From positions 1-64,000 of the IMG/VR virus record IMGVR_UViG_3300032240_002045: a DNA stretch of 64,000 bases, one strand, 5' to 3'. Numbering within the stretch: the first letter of the stretch is position 1; each line of letters starts with the position of its first letter. The notes under the pieces are model-generated. The model saw only the letters and a list, made by a program, of their open reading frames with translations. It was not told the origin of the DNA and did not search any database. Positions 37,359 to 45,784 of the stretch are shown here, one piece after another. The translations under genes were made by a program, and so were the position numbers. This DNA is from a virus.

Positions 37359-37525
37359 GATTGACCGCCCCAACCCCCGCCTTTAAATTGAACGGCTGGT
37401 GGGGTCCACACTTTAGTCATAAAGTTTGCGCATTTAGAGCACACAGGCCGGTCAACGGCATCAAAAGCCATGTGAATCTCAACAGTGCTATCACATGTTA
37501 CGCATGTAAAATCGTAATTAGGCAT
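37355..37525 (-). CDS. FmdB-like zinc-ribbon protein
   Basis: 56 residues. MPNYDFTCVTCDSTVEI ... RPVCSKCANFM ... PAVQFKGGGWGGQ follows the FmdB/CxxC_CxxC_SSSS small-protein pattern (MPxYxxxCxxC, C-x2-C, FxGGGW). Start overlaps the RuvC-like stop (TAATG). Function unknown. Confidence 0.72.
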   Translation of the reverse strand: MPNYDFTCVTCDSTVEIHMAFDAVDRPVCSKCANFMTKVWTPPAVQFKGGGWGGQS

Positions 37526-38061
37526 TATTTCTCCCTGAACTTTGGGTCTTGTAGCTTATCGTACACTTCTTTTTCATATGCCGTTTCGTGCATCCCCGCG
37601 ACTAAACGGGCTAACGAGTAAGAGTCAGCAGCGTTGTCGTCTGTAAACTCAACCCCCCACTTCTTGTACACGTACAAAAGCATTTGACTCTTTGGAACCC
37701 CGTTGCCTTTTCCGGTTACATACTTCTTTAAATTAGTGGGTGGGACAATAAGCGGGTAAATGCCAAAATCTAATAACGTAAGTTTTACCATTCCCCCAAG
37801 TTCACCAAGCATGTTAGCCATCTGGGATCCAAATGCGTAACCTTCCATAGCTACGTCTACAATTTCAAAATTAAACAAAGTCTCCATGATGTGAACCTGT
37901 ATGTCTTTAAGGCGCTCAATTCCACGCTTTTCTGACTTGTAAACAGTAGTCCATTGGTTTTCCCCGCGAAGTACAGTTATGGCAAATCCACTATAAGACT
38001 GGTCTATTCCTACGTGTACTGGGCCGTTAAATAACTCAGCGGGGCTACCAAAACTTTTCAA
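37525..38061 (-). CDS. RuvC-like Holliday junction resolvase
   Basis: 178 residues of RNase H fold: HVGIDQSYSGFAITV (first Asp), AMEGYAFGSQMANMLGELGG (Glu), PPTNLKKYVTGKGNGVPKSQM (basic K-x-x-x-TG-x-G loop) and DDNAADSYSLARLVAG (last acidic pair). Resolves branched replication or recombination DNA before packaging. Overlaps the next genes by short stretches. One of three resolvase or recombination nucleases in this region. Confidence 0.85.
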   Translation of the reverse strand: MKSFGSPAELFNGPVHVGIDQSYSGFAITVLRGENQWTTVYKSEKRGIERLKDIQVHIMETLFNFEIVDVAMEGYAFGSQMANMLGELGGMVKLTLLDFGIYPLIVPPTNLKKYVTGKGNGVPKSQMLLYVYKKWGVEFTDDNAADSYSLARLVAGMHETAYEKEVYDKLQDPKFREK

Positions 38062-38555
38062 GTAGTCATCCAGGTCGATCTGCCTGACATCTTGTTAAGG
38101 TTGACTCGGCGGGTGATCTCACGATTAATAAAAGATATATCTTTAGAAAGCTTGCCTGACATAATATTAATTAAACCGTGATAATTAGACAACTCTTGAA
38201 ACTTATCCGCGCTTGTGCGGTAATCCTCATCTACTTCAATCTCCGCATCAAGTAAAGCTACTGCTATACCGGCAGCTTTCATTGACAATTTTTTCTTAGC
38301 CTTAATCACAGTCATTTCTTTTTCAGCTTCTGCTTTATCAGTATTTGCGCACCACATTTGCAGGTTAATAAACTCTAAATAAGCCACGTACTTTGCATAC
38401 ATATCCATCAGTTCATCGTCGTCCACGGAAGTAACGTCGTCTGGAATTGCTGGCGGATCGTAACTATAACCTTCATTAAGGGTTAAACCTTGACCTTTTA
38501 ACTTATCAATAGCACGTTTGCTGGCCTCTGCTAGCTGTAGCTCAATTGGACTCAT
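38058..38555 (-). CDS. Conserved actinophage protein
   Basis: Start at 38555 (MSPIELQ) because GAGGGG lies eight bases ahead; a longer frame begins at 38606. Helical and acidic: ELQLAEASKRAIDKLKGQGLTL, DELMDMYAKYVAYLEFINLQMWCANTDKAEAEKEM. Lies between a Cas4-like nuclease and a RuvC-like resolvase, so a recombination role is likely but unproven. Confidence 0.6.
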   Translation of the reverse strand: MSPIELQLAEASKRAIDKLKGQGLTLNEGYSYDPPAIPDDVTSVDDDELMDMYAKYVAYLEFINLQMWCANTDKAEAEKEMTVIKAKKKLSMKAAGIAVALLDAEIEVDEDYRTSADKFQELSNYHGLINIMSGKLSKDISFINREITRRVNLNKMSGRSTWMTT

Positions 38556-39414
38556 TTGTGTACCCCTCACATTTTTTGCAACCTGCTGGGTTAATATTAC
38601 AGTCAAGAGGGGTTAACGCGTCAACCGCTTTAACAATACGTTCTGCTGCTGCAAAAATATGGTTGATAGAAAAATCACTCTTTGGAACAATAAATTCTTT
38701 TATATCTTGTGTTGCTTTAGACTCATAAATAAGAACGGCTTCTTGAGGGACATCTGGGTAACCAATTAATTCAGCTAATTTCATGTAAATTTGGATTTGA
38801 GTTACATGTTTACCAAAAGGTTCTGTTAATTTTTTCCAAGTTTTTTCAAAATCATTATCATTTTCTTTAAGTAATTGAGGGGCTTCGTACCTAAAAGTTC
38901 CTACACCCACTGATTTAATTTCTAACATTAAAGGGTTGCCAAACCCAATCAACCAACCATCTGAGTGGCCTGATATACGCAAGGGTTCGTAGTTAAGCGG
39001 GACTTCGTTATATTTCCAATTGTTTTCTCCGCAATCAGCACACTCTGTGTTTCCCATATTCCAAAACTTTGATCGACAATTACGGCATAAATAAAGGCCA
39101 TAAAGTTTTCCCATTCCATGTAACCAACCTTGCCATTTAGCATGGATTGAATGGCCCTCTTCAAATACAGAAAGCAATTTAAATGAAAATTTACGGTCAG
39201 CTGGAGCGTGACCTAAAAGTTGAAAATACGAAGCTCTGTGGCACCAATCAGCTCCTGCCATCTCTGAAGGATGTAATACATCATGTCGACGGGCTTCTTC
39301 GTCTCTAGGGGTTGTTAATACGTGTCGTTCTACTGAACCTAACACGCGGGTATCTGTTTTACCAGCTTTTACAAATGCTTCTAATGATCCGGTTGATTTA
39401 TATTGCTTTGTCAT
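38542..39414 (-). CDS. Cas4/RecB-family PD-(D/E)XK exonuclease
   Basis: 290 residues. LHPSEMAGADWCHRASYFQL (first Cys), EEGHSIHAKWQGWLH (His motif), RISGHSDGWLI ... LMLEIKSV (D and E-x-K), TQIQIYMKLAEL (Q motif), and C-terminal CKKCEGY complete the Cas4/AddB-type Fe-S cysteines; an inserted zinc ribbon (CRNC ... CADC) lies at about 110-130. Probably a 5'-3' ssDNA exonuclease for recombination or repair. No CRISPR genes nearby, so not an adaptation protein. Confidence 0.82.
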   Translation of the reverse strand: MTKQYKSTGSLEAFVKAGKTDTRVLGSVERHVLTTPRDEEARRHDVLHPSEMAGADWCHRASYFQLLGHAPADRKFSFKLLSVFEEGHSIHAKWQGWLHGMGKLYGLYLCRNCRSKFWNMGNTECADCGENNWKYNEVPLNYEPLRISGHSDGWLIGFGNPLMLEIKSVGVGTFRYEAPQLLKENDNDFEKTWKKLTEPFGKHVTQIQIYMKLAELIGYPDVPQEAVLIYESKATQDIKEFIVPKSDFSINHIFAAAERIVKAVDALTPLDCNINPAGCKKCEGYTNESN

Positions 39415-39426
39415 ACGCGGACACTA

Positions 39427-39750
39427 TCACGCTTTTTTAAGCTCTACCCATTCCTTTAAAGTTTTTCCCGCTTTTGTTGCTTTACGTTTTAACGCGTTGC
39501 GTTCGCGGTGTGACATGCCTCCCCATATACCGTGTTGTTCATCCATCTTGTCTGCGTACAACAAGCATTGTTTACGAACAGGGCATTCAGGTAATCCATC
39601 TTTACCGTAACACACTGCTTTAGATATCTCCGCAATTGGTTTGTACTTTGCTTTATCTCTTGGGGGATACCAAAGCTCCGTGTCTAATCCACGGCATTTA
39701 GCGTTGTATCGCCAACTTTCGACATGCTCGTTATCTTGGTACAAGTACAC
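39427..39750 (-). CDS. WhiB-family Fe-S transcription regulator
   Basis: 107 residues with four cluster cysteines: C19, then C47, C56 and C62 in VCYGKDGLPECPVRKQC, where the spacing between the second and third Cys is longer than usual. LLYADKMDEQHGIWGGMSHRERN and a basic tail complete the family pattern. Mycobacteriophage WhiB proteins block host WhiB and alter septation or superinfection. No later ATG is available, so it overlaps the upstream nuclease gene by 67 nt. Confidence 0.9.
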   Translation of the reverse strand: MYLYQDNEHVESWRYNAKCRGLDTELWYPPRDKAKYKPIAEISKAVCYGKDGLPECPVRKQCLLYADKMDEQHGIWGGMSHRERNALKRKATKAGKTLKEWVELKKA

Positions 39751-40061
39751 TCCTGAAGATTCTGGCGTAGTTCCAGAAAATCATCTTCAGTAAGCACAAC
39801 GTAATTTTCGTTGTTCAAACTAAAACCGAGGACGGGTGTCCGACTGTCAAGAATTGCTTCTTTAACAATCTTTTCCAAAACTGTCGCTTTGACAGTGAAG
39901 GAAGTTTTGCCCGTCCACTTATGTTCAATAAGTAGATCGCTACTACGGACATCACCTTTACGACTCCAGAATGATCCGCTTCCAGCTGAGCGCTGTCCGC
40001 CAATCTCTTTTGCTAGTCGTACCTCGTGCTTCTTAGACTGCTTTTGTCCCTCAGTCCTCAT
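39684..40061 (-). CDS. Holliday junction resolvase-like PD-(D/E)XK nuclease
   Basis: 125 residues from the ATG at 40061 (a TTG three codons upstream is weaker). KKHEVRLAKEIGGQRSAGSGSFWSRKGDVRSSDLLIEHKWTGKTSF has the E ... G-x-G ... D ... E-x-K arrangement of small phage resolvases; downstream strands and helix follow the fold. It could cleave branched DNA. Its C-terminus overlaps the WhiB start. Confidence 0.72.
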   Translation of the reverse strand: MRTEGQKQSKKHEVRLAKEIGGQRSAGSGSFWSRKGDVRSSDLLIEHKWTGKTSFTVKATVLEKIVKEAILDSRTPVLGFSLNNENYVVLTEDDFLELRQNLQECTCTKITSMSKVGDTTLNAVD

Positions 40062-41112
40062 CGGACTCAACAGCTACGTGCTTAGATCCGGCTTTAATCG
40101 AATCCAACACGTCCCGTTCAAGGGCTTCTTTCAAGTCTAGCTCTTCCCGTATAGAATCAAGCATAGCATCACTGCCCTGCCACTGGCGACCTGCGTAACG
40201 GTAGTAAGCGCCCGCTCTAACAATAACTTTGTTAATGATGCCCATCGCTACAATTTCTTTAGCAAAATCAAATTCACCGGCTGGTATGTCTCCACCGGAG
40301 GCAAAGTAAAAGTCAACTGTTGCCGTCTGTGAGGGTGGGGCTGACTTGTTCTTAATAATTCTTACCTTAATAGACTGACCAATACGACGTTTTTCTTGAC
40401 CCGTTCCCGACTCAATCCATTCATCACGGCGTACCTCCATGCGGGTAAAGAACGCGTAGTCCTTTCCTAAACCACCTGGGGTTGTTCGTGGGTCGCCGTA
40501 CATAACGCCAATTTTAGAACGCCACTGGTTGATAACAATTCCAATGAATGGGCGCTCTGCTTCTGTAAGGGAACGCTTTGAAGCTTTACCTACCTTGCGA
40601 AAGAACTTGTTAGTTAAAAGGGCTGTTCGTCCGACTGTTGATTCTTCCATTTGTTTTTCATCTTCAGATGAAGGTACAAGGGCAGGAAGGCTATCAATAA
40701 CGATACAGTCCACAGCTTTACTTTCAGTGAACTCGATAACTGCTTCATATGCCATCTCCATAATGTTAGTAGAAACTACGTATACGCGTGAAGTGTCAAC
40801 CCCGCACATCTCTGCGTAACCGGGTACCCACTCTTCTGCTGCAACCCATACTGTTGTAAAATTTGGGTCACGTTTTTGGTTTGCTGCAATAGTCTTTAAC
40901 GCTAAAGCAGTTTTACCATTGCTTGCTTCACCAATAACCTCATGCCATTGATTAGCCGGCCATCCGCCACCAAGTGAAACGTCTACAGCTATAGATCCTG
41001 TTGTAAAACGAGCTGCTACAGCAATAATATCTGACCCTAAAACAACAGTGTCTGCACCCATCTTCTTGTTAATTGCGTTAAGAACTTTTGCTAAATCTGC
41101 TGTTATTGCCAT
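40051..41112 (-). CDS. recA: RecA recombinase
   Basis: 353 residues. Walker A is GEASNGKT (in place of the usual GPESSGKT), Walker B CIVIDSLPALVP, an EMAYEAVIEF core and the L2-region TPGGLGKDYAFFTRMEVRR. C-terminal basic segment SIKVRIIKNKSAPPSQTATVDFYF. Drives strand exchange for recombination-dependent replication. The altered P-loop is unusual but keeps Gly-Lys-Thr. Confidence 0.94.
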   Translation of the reverse strand: MAITADLAKVLNAINKKMGADTVVLGSDIIAVAARFTTGSIAVDVSLGGGWPANQWHEVIGEASNGKTALALKTIAANQKRDPNFTTVWVAAEEWVPGYAEMCGVDTSRVYVVSTNIMEMAYEAVIEFTESKAVDCIVIDSLPALVPSSEDEKQMEESTVGRTALLTNKFFRKVGKASKRSLTEAERPFIGIVINQWRSKIGVMYGDPRTTPGGLGKDYAFFTRMEVRRDEWIESGTGQEKRRIGQSIKVRIIKNKSAPPSQTATVDFYFASGGDIPAGEFDFAKEIVAMGIINKVIVRAGAYYRYAGRQWQGSDAMLDSIREELDLKEALERDVLDSIKAGSKHVAVESDED

Positions 41113-41471
41113 TAAATATGTCCAATGATTGTCTGTGGGTTAAATCCGCCTGCTTGTACCTGCTTTGATGCTTGAGTTGGCCCGGATGATTTAGGTCCAC
41201 TAGTAATACCGGTGCCTATACCTGAACCGCTTTGTTGAAGTGGGTAACCGCAATCGTAACAACGTTTACGTGCTTCAGGAGTAGCCCCTCCATAGTTACC
41301 ACTACCGCAACCGGGACAACGATCACCTACAGGTGTTCGCATAGTCGGGTAATTTTGTGGCGCATTAGGCGTCTGTGGCGCTTGTTGTTGAGGTATTGCC
41401 ACACCTTGGTATGAGGGCTGTTGTGGTACCGGCGTGGTACCAAGTTTATTTGCCCACCAATTAGAACTCAT
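41112..41471 (-). CDS. Pro/Gln-rich protein with zinc ribbon
   Basis: 119 residues; start at 41471 keeps six bases from GGAG, whereas the ATG two codons earlier sits against it. CPGCGSGNYGGATPEARKRCYDCGY is a zinc ribbon (two C-x2-C pairs) flanked by Pro/Gln-rich disordered stretches. Follows the RecA gene in the genome. Function unknown. Confidence 0.55.
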   Translation of the reverse strand: MSSNWWANKLGTTPVPQQPSYQGVAIPQQQAPQTPNAPQNYPTMRTPVGDRCPGCGSGNYGGATPEARKRCYDCGYPLQQSGSGIGTGITSGPKSSGPTQASKQVQAGGFNPQTIIGHI

Positions 41472-41961
41472 CGTCATCTCCTTTTATCTCAATCTCTTCC
41501 AAGGCTACTCCGCCTTGCTCTAAAACGCCAAGTCTTACTCCGATAGATATAGCTCCAAGTAAAGTTGTGGCAGCTACAGATTTATAAATTTCCCGCATAA
41601 TTTTTAAATCATCTTCTAATTCTTTTTGAAGCTCTGGGCTTTTACTTTCAGTACTTTCTTTTAATATTTTTAATTGGGCTGCGGTAATCACATCCGAACT
41701 AATAGTTGAAATATAATCTATATACGGTAAAACTTCTTTAATCTCAATTAACCTATTGTCGCTATCTTCTTGTTCTTTTGTATTTCCCTCGTCACTTACA
41801 CGAGTTAACCCTAAATACTCTGCAAGAGCGTTCTCATCTCCCACTCCTACGTCGTATATAAACCAACGAAGTAAAGTACTAGAAGGAAACTCATCTGAAA
41901 CAAAGTCAAAATCAAGGTTGTCATCGTCATCTTTTTTAAAGAAATTTGAAAACCAACTCAC
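41461..41961 (-). CDS. Hypothetical acidic protein
   Basis: 166 residues; N-terminus SWFSNFFKKDDDDNLDFDFV, then helical regions ENALAEYLGLTRV and LQKELEDDLKIMREIYKSVAATTLLGAISIGV. No family recognised. Between the polymerase and RecA genes, so it may belong to the replication apparatus. Confidence 0.52.
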   Translation of the reverse strand: MSWFSNFFKKDDDDNLDFDFVSDEFPSSTLLRWFIYDVGVGDENALAEYLGLTRVSDEGNTKEQEDSDNRLIEIKEVLPYIDYISTISSDVITAAQLKILKESTESKSPELQKELEDDLKIMREIYKSVAATTLLGAISIGVRLGVLEQGGVALEEIEIKGDDDEF

Positions 41962-43922
41962 TTAGCATCTCCCCAACGCTGAACAACTGAAATGTCAGCA
42001 ATCAAAGGGATTGGAATAATCTTTAAATCCTCCATCGCTTCGCGAATAGCTTCTTTGGTTTGATCTACCAAATGATCGGGAGTAAGTGTCACCAATTCGT
42101 CATGAACGGTTAAAATCAACTTAGCCTCCTTTGGAATCAAGTTATGAGCGCGAACCATGGCTAACTTAATAATGTCAGCAGCTGAACCTTGAATACGAGT
42201 ATTAAAGGCCTGTCGCTCTGCGCTTGCCCGAAAGCCTACCACGCGTGAGTTAATGTCAGGGAGATAGCGTCTACGCTTAAGAAGGGTGGTTACGTAACCT
42301 AAGTTACGCGCCACGCCGATAACAAGGGTGCGGTATTCGTTAACGGCTGAAAACTTGTCACCGAAATCTGTTAAAAGTTTACGAGCCTCTTTTACGGTAC
42401 ACCCAATGCTTTTAGCAATTTTGTCTGGCCCCACACCATAAGCCATAGCTAATACAAGTACCTTACCGGCTTTACGATCTACACCCATAGTGTCACCTAC
42501 GGTTGTATAGATATCCCCGCCCTTTAAATAATTGTCCATCATGATGGGATCTTGAGACATTGCAGCAATAACACGTGGTTCGATCTGTGAATAGTCAGCC
42601 ACTACAAGCTTGTAACCTTCTGGAGCTTTGAACAAGTTCCGAATCGCTTTACCGTGGTCTGTGTTAGGTGCGGGAACGTTTTGTAAATTTGGATTACGGC
42701 TTGAAAAACGCCCGGTCTCCGCCCCCCATTGAATGAAATCTGCATAGACGCGACCATTTACCAAAAGGCTGTCCTTATGCTCTGTCTTAACCTTACCGTT
42801 TGTAGTCTTGGTAACCTCTCCGCCAAGGTAAGGAATCACATAGGTGCTTAATAATTTGTTTAAATCAGCGTATTTAAGCAAAGCACCAGCTAACTCATCA
42901 GTATCACGAAAAGGTTCTAAAGCCTCAGCTGATACAGAATAATCTTTGTAGTTTAAAGCGCCTTCGTTCTTCTCACCTTTACCGGTCAAAATAACGGGCT
43001 TGAGTCCACGGCAACCTTCGTCTTTAGGGCCGTACAGAAGATACTGTTTTTCGGAATTAGAGTTAATATTAAAAACCCCAGCTATTGAATAAATCTCTTT
43101 GCGTACATCTTCAATCTCGATGTTTAGCTTGTCGTACAAAATTTGTAACTGCTCCATGTCAATCGGTGCACCTGTAAGTTTCATATCGCATAAGACTTTA
43201 AGAACATCCATCTCTATACCCATAACATAATCAACATCCGCGGCTTTTACTTTTTCGCGAACAGCTTTCCACAAAAGAAATGTGTACTTAGCGTCAAGGT
43301 AAGCGTACTTGGCAACCTCATCAAATGAATAGATCTCCACCATGTGGCCAATGCCTTTTTCCATCTTAAAACCAAACTCACGATCTAAACAATCATCAAG
43401 TCCAACTTTGTTTTTGTTCTTGTTGTCGTAAAGAAACGAAGCCATAAGCGTGTCAAAATAAGGACCTGAAGGTATTTGACCATCGTAGTACTTGGCAACA
43501 GAACTGAGATCAAATCCTAAATTGTGACCAATAGTTAAGATCTTGTCATTAAAAAATAAAGGTTTTAAAGCTTTGAATACTTGCGCAGGATATAGTTGCG
43601 TGGGTGCTGGACCAAAAGCTTTAATAGCTTTTTTCTTATCCCTAGAATAATCCGAGTCTCTAGCTTGAAGACCAGCGAGGATGCGCTTCTCCCCTTGTCC
43701 GGTGAGAGGAAATGCTTCACTAATAAACGCACCATGAGGGTGGCCAAGCGGTATGACATCACCTCTATCATGCGTAGACAGACTAATCCAAAGAACCTCA
43801 TTTACCGCCGGAACCCCTCTTCGGTCCCCAACTGTTTCTACGTCAAATGCAAACGCATCTTGTTTCATGTAATGCTCGACCATATTGTTAAGTTGCTCAA
43901 CGGTCGTAATTATGTGCTCCAA
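41958..43922 (-). CDS. polA: DNA polymerase I (family A) with 3'-5' exonuclease
   Basis: About 654 residues; TTG at 43922 has GGAG six bases ahead, whereas a TTG at 43934 has none. Exonuclease: AFDVETVGD near the start, TLMASFLYDNKNKNKVGLDD. Polymerase motif A VVADYSQIEPRVIAAMS, motif B region KAGKVLVLAMAYGVG, motif C LTVHDELVTL. No 5'-3' nuclease domain, as in T7-like phage polymerases. The terminator at 43943 ends only about 20 nt upstream. Confidence 0.95.
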   Translation of the reverse strand: MEHIITTVEQLNNMVEHYMKQDAFAFDVETVGDRRGVPAVNEVLWISLSTHDRGDVIPLGHPHGAFISEAFPLTGQGEKRILAGLQARDSDYSRDKKKAIKAFGPAPTQLYPAQVFKALKPLFFNDKILTIGHNLGFDLSSVAKYYDGQIPSGPYFDTLMASFLYDNKNKNKVGLDDCLDREFGFKMEKGIGHMVEIYSFDEVAKYAYLDAKYTFLLWKAVREKVKAADVDYVMGIEMDVLKVLCDMKLTGAPIDMEQLQILYDKLNIEIEDVRKEIYSIAGVFNINSNSEKQYLLYGPKDEGCRGLKPVILTGKGEKNEGALNYKDYSVSAEALEPFRDTDELAGALLKYADLNKLLSTYVIPYLGGEVTKTTNGKVKTEHKDSLLVNGRVYADFIQWGAETGRFSSRNPNLQNVPAPNTDHGKAIRNLFKAPEGYKLVVADYSQIEPRVIAAMSQDPIMMDNYLKGGDIYTTVGDTMGVDRKAGKVLVLAMAYGVGPDKIAKSIGCTVKEARKLLTDFGDKFSAVNEYRTLVIGVARNLGYVTTLLKRRRYLPDINSRVVGFRASAERQAFNTRIQGSAADIIKLAMVRAHNLIPKEAKLILTVHDELVTLTPDHLVDQTKEAIREAMEDLKIIPIPLIADISVVQRWGDAK

Positions 43923-43936
43923 AGTAATCTCCAATT

Positions 43937-43976
43937 AAAAAAGGGGGCTAGGAAAGAGTGTGCAAACCTAGCCCCC
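43937..43976 (-). terminator. Intrinsic terminator between SSB-like and polymerase genes
   Basis: GGGGGCTAGG (43943-43952) with CCTAGCCCCC (43967-43976), then TTTTTT on the minus strand (43942-43937). A strong structure inside an otherwise continuous leftward operon, ahead of polA. Confidence 0.9.
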
Positions 43977-43982
43977 AACTAA

Positions 43983-44672
43983 TTAAATAAGGGAAAGTGC
44001 TACGCCCTCAAGCTCATCCCAAGTCGATTCCTTAATTGCGGAACGATCAAAAGGCTTGAACTGCTGGAACGCTGCTTCCCCAGCGGCTTCGTCAAGACCA
44101 AGATGTGAAGCATCTTCGGCCAAATCACGAGGCTTAATTGGAGTAATGATGTAGTTGGTTGTTTGCTGCTTACCTGTGCGTGTAACTGACCAATACTTGC
44201 TGGTTAGTGGGCCTGCTCCGGAGTGTTCAATCCCGGCAAGTTGCTTAAACAACTTTGCACTAGCAACTAAAAGTTGACGTTGTGGGCCACCCTCTACGCT
44301 GTAGTTAATTACAGTAAAAGCCTTCTTATCTTCGGCTTTGTCTTGTAAACGAATACATAGCGGACAGTTGTTTTCTAAACAAACGTAAGAACGCTTACCG
44401 CTTGTTTTTTGATTAAGAAAATGTTGCTTATAAACAGCAAACGGTCCCTTAATACCTTCTGGATCCATGAAACGAATAATCTGGTATTCGCCCTCAAGGA
44501 ACTTAAAATCTGTTGGGTAGTCTCCAACAGGTGCTGCTGCTTTTTCTGCTGCATCCCAACCAGCTTGAATAACTGAGCTAGTTGCTTGAATTGGGCGTGC
44601 TGTTAAAGCATCGCTATTGATTGAGAACTCGTCGTTCTCTGGTACGAACGTATCTGTTCGGTCTATGGCCAT
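43983..44672 (-). CDS. Putative ssDNA-binding protein
   Basis: 229 residues. GDYPTDFKFLEGEYQIIRFMDPEGIKGPFAVYKQHFLN gives an OB-like start, and SYVCLENNCPLCIRLQD has Cys ligands as in zinc-containing phage SSBs; later QLLVASAKLFKQLAG and TRTGKQQTTNYIITPIKP are paired strands. Location beside the polymerase supports the role; the fold is inferred. Acidic tail near the end (DLAEDASHLGLDEAAGEAAF). Confidence 0.65.
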   Translation of the reverse strand: MAIDRTDTFVPENDEFSINSDALTARPIQATSSVIQAGWDAAEKAAAPVGDYPTDFKFLEGEYQIIRFMDPEGIKGPFAVYKQHFLNQKTSGKRSYVCLENNCPLCIRLQDKAEDKKAFTVINYSVEGGPQRQLLVASAKLFKQLAGIEHSGAGPLTSKYWSVTRTGKQQTTNYIITPIKPRDLAEDASHLGLDEAAGEAAFQQFKPFDRSAIKESTWDELEGVALSLI

Positions 44673-44685
44673 TGGCTGATTTCTC

Positions 44686-45159
44686 CTAGTTTAGTTTAGT
44701 TTCGGTTGCGCGGATGTTATCCCACGCCTCGGCTATCTCGTTAGTGAGTTTCCGGTGTTCTGTCCATTCTATACGTTTAATGTGTAGAAGTCCAGCTTTT
44801 CCAAATACCTCAATAACGGTTTCAATCATGGAACGCGTATAAAGCCTACGCCCCATTTGGTCCTCTCCGCGAATATTTTTCTTGGAAGGGAGTCGGTATG
44901 GTGAAGCAGGAAGATGTCCTTCTTTTATCCATGTTCGGATTGTTATTACAGGACGACCTAGTGCTTGCGCAAGCGCACCAATAGTAAACATCTCAACGTC
45001 TACACCGTTAGGTAATGTTTTCATATACGGCTTTGAGTCCCAACCTTGAAGAGGTTCAATCTCTCTCTTCTTTGGTTCTGCAACTTTTCGCTTACGTTTA
45101 CTGCCTGGATAAAATGCATCCAAGTCAGAAAAAGTAGAATCAATTAAATCATCAGACAT
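44686..45159 (-). CDS. MerR-type helix-turn-helix protein
   Basis: 157 residues. FTIGALAQALGRPVITIRTWIKEGHLPASPYRLPSK is a MerR/excisionase winged-helix DNA-binding motif, continued by GRRLYTRSMIETVIEVFGKAGLL. A basic KRKRK segment precedes it. May regulate the replication genes or bind the origin. Confidence 0.72.
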   Translation of the reverse strand: MSDDLIDSTFSDLDAFYPGSKRKRKVAEPKKREIEPLQGWDSKPYMKTLPNGVDVEMFTIGALAQALGRPVITIRTWIKEGHLPASPYRLPSKKNIRGEDQMGRRLYTRSMIETVIEVFGKAGLLHIKRIEWTEHRKLTNEIAEAWDNIRATETKLN

Positions 45160-45551
45160 TAGAGCTCTTTTACAATAAACGCATAAGAAATCTTTTTAGG
45201 GAACATCTCATCAATATCATTTTCGGAAAGTTCCCCGGTATACACACAAGCTAAAATTTCATTTTCTTGTAGTACTGGAACCATTTTTATACATTTGTCA
45301 TAAATGTTTCGTTCCTTAAGCAATCTTTCAGCAATATCCATATCTAAAGGATTGGAAACTTTTCTTTGATTAGTTAATTTAACGTCGTCAATTTCTAAAA
45401 CAATGTGACCACGCTCGTCTGTTTTGCCAAGAGCTTCAACATCCGCTTTTAAACGAGTTTTAAGTTCGTTTGAGCGATCAACCAATAAATCAATCTCTGA
45501 TTTAATGTTTAAATACTGTTTGACCGTTTGTTTTACCGTGTTAATGTCCAT
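45159..45551 (-). CDS. Conserved phage protein (helical N-terminus)
   Basis: 130 residues; coiled-coil-like start (VKQTVKQYLNIKSEIDLLVDRSNELKTRLKADVEALG), then strands (GHIVLEIDDVKLTNQRKVSNPLD). Similar to small replication-region phage proteins; function unknown. Confidence 0.55.
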   Translation of the reverse strand: MDINTVKQTVKQYLNIKSEIDLLVDRSNELKTRLKADVEALGKTDERGHIVLEIDDVKLTNQRKVSNPLDMDIAERLLKERNIYDKCIKMVPVLQENEILACVYTGELSENDIDEMFPKKISYAFIVKEL

Positions 45552-45599
45552 AGCCAGAACCTAATGGCTACCCCTGACAAACGTCAAGACGACACGCGG

Positions 45600-45743
45600 T
45601 TAGTCTTTTAAGTAAGCCTCAAGAGCGGCAATAATTATGCTTGTGACTGTGACGCCTTCAATAGCGGCTTTCTTTTGAACGGCTGTCCACAGGTCATCGG
45701 ACACGCGGATAGTACGCGTAGGGGTCTTAGGTGCGTTAGGCAT
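45600..45743 (-). CDS. Ribbon-helix-helix DNA-binding protein
   Basis: 47 residues: TRTIRVSDDLWTAVQKKAAIEGVTVTSIIIAALEAYLKD is a textbook Arc/CopG-type ribbon-helix-helix (strand RTIRVSD, two helices, turn EGVT). Likely a dimeric repressor of a nearby operator. Located in the gap between 45551 and 45785. Confidence 0.8.
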   Translation of the reverse strand: MPNAPKTPTRTIRVSDDLWTAVQKKAAIEGVTVTSIIIAALEAYLKD

Positions 45744-45784
45744 TAGATAATTGTAATGTCACCCAACCGGTATTATTGGGTAAA

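Noticed and set aside
38542-39414. Cas4-like gene as part of a CRISPR adaptation module
   Set aside because: No Cas1, Cas2 or array nearby; the context is recombination and replication, where Cas4-type exonucleases are common in phages.
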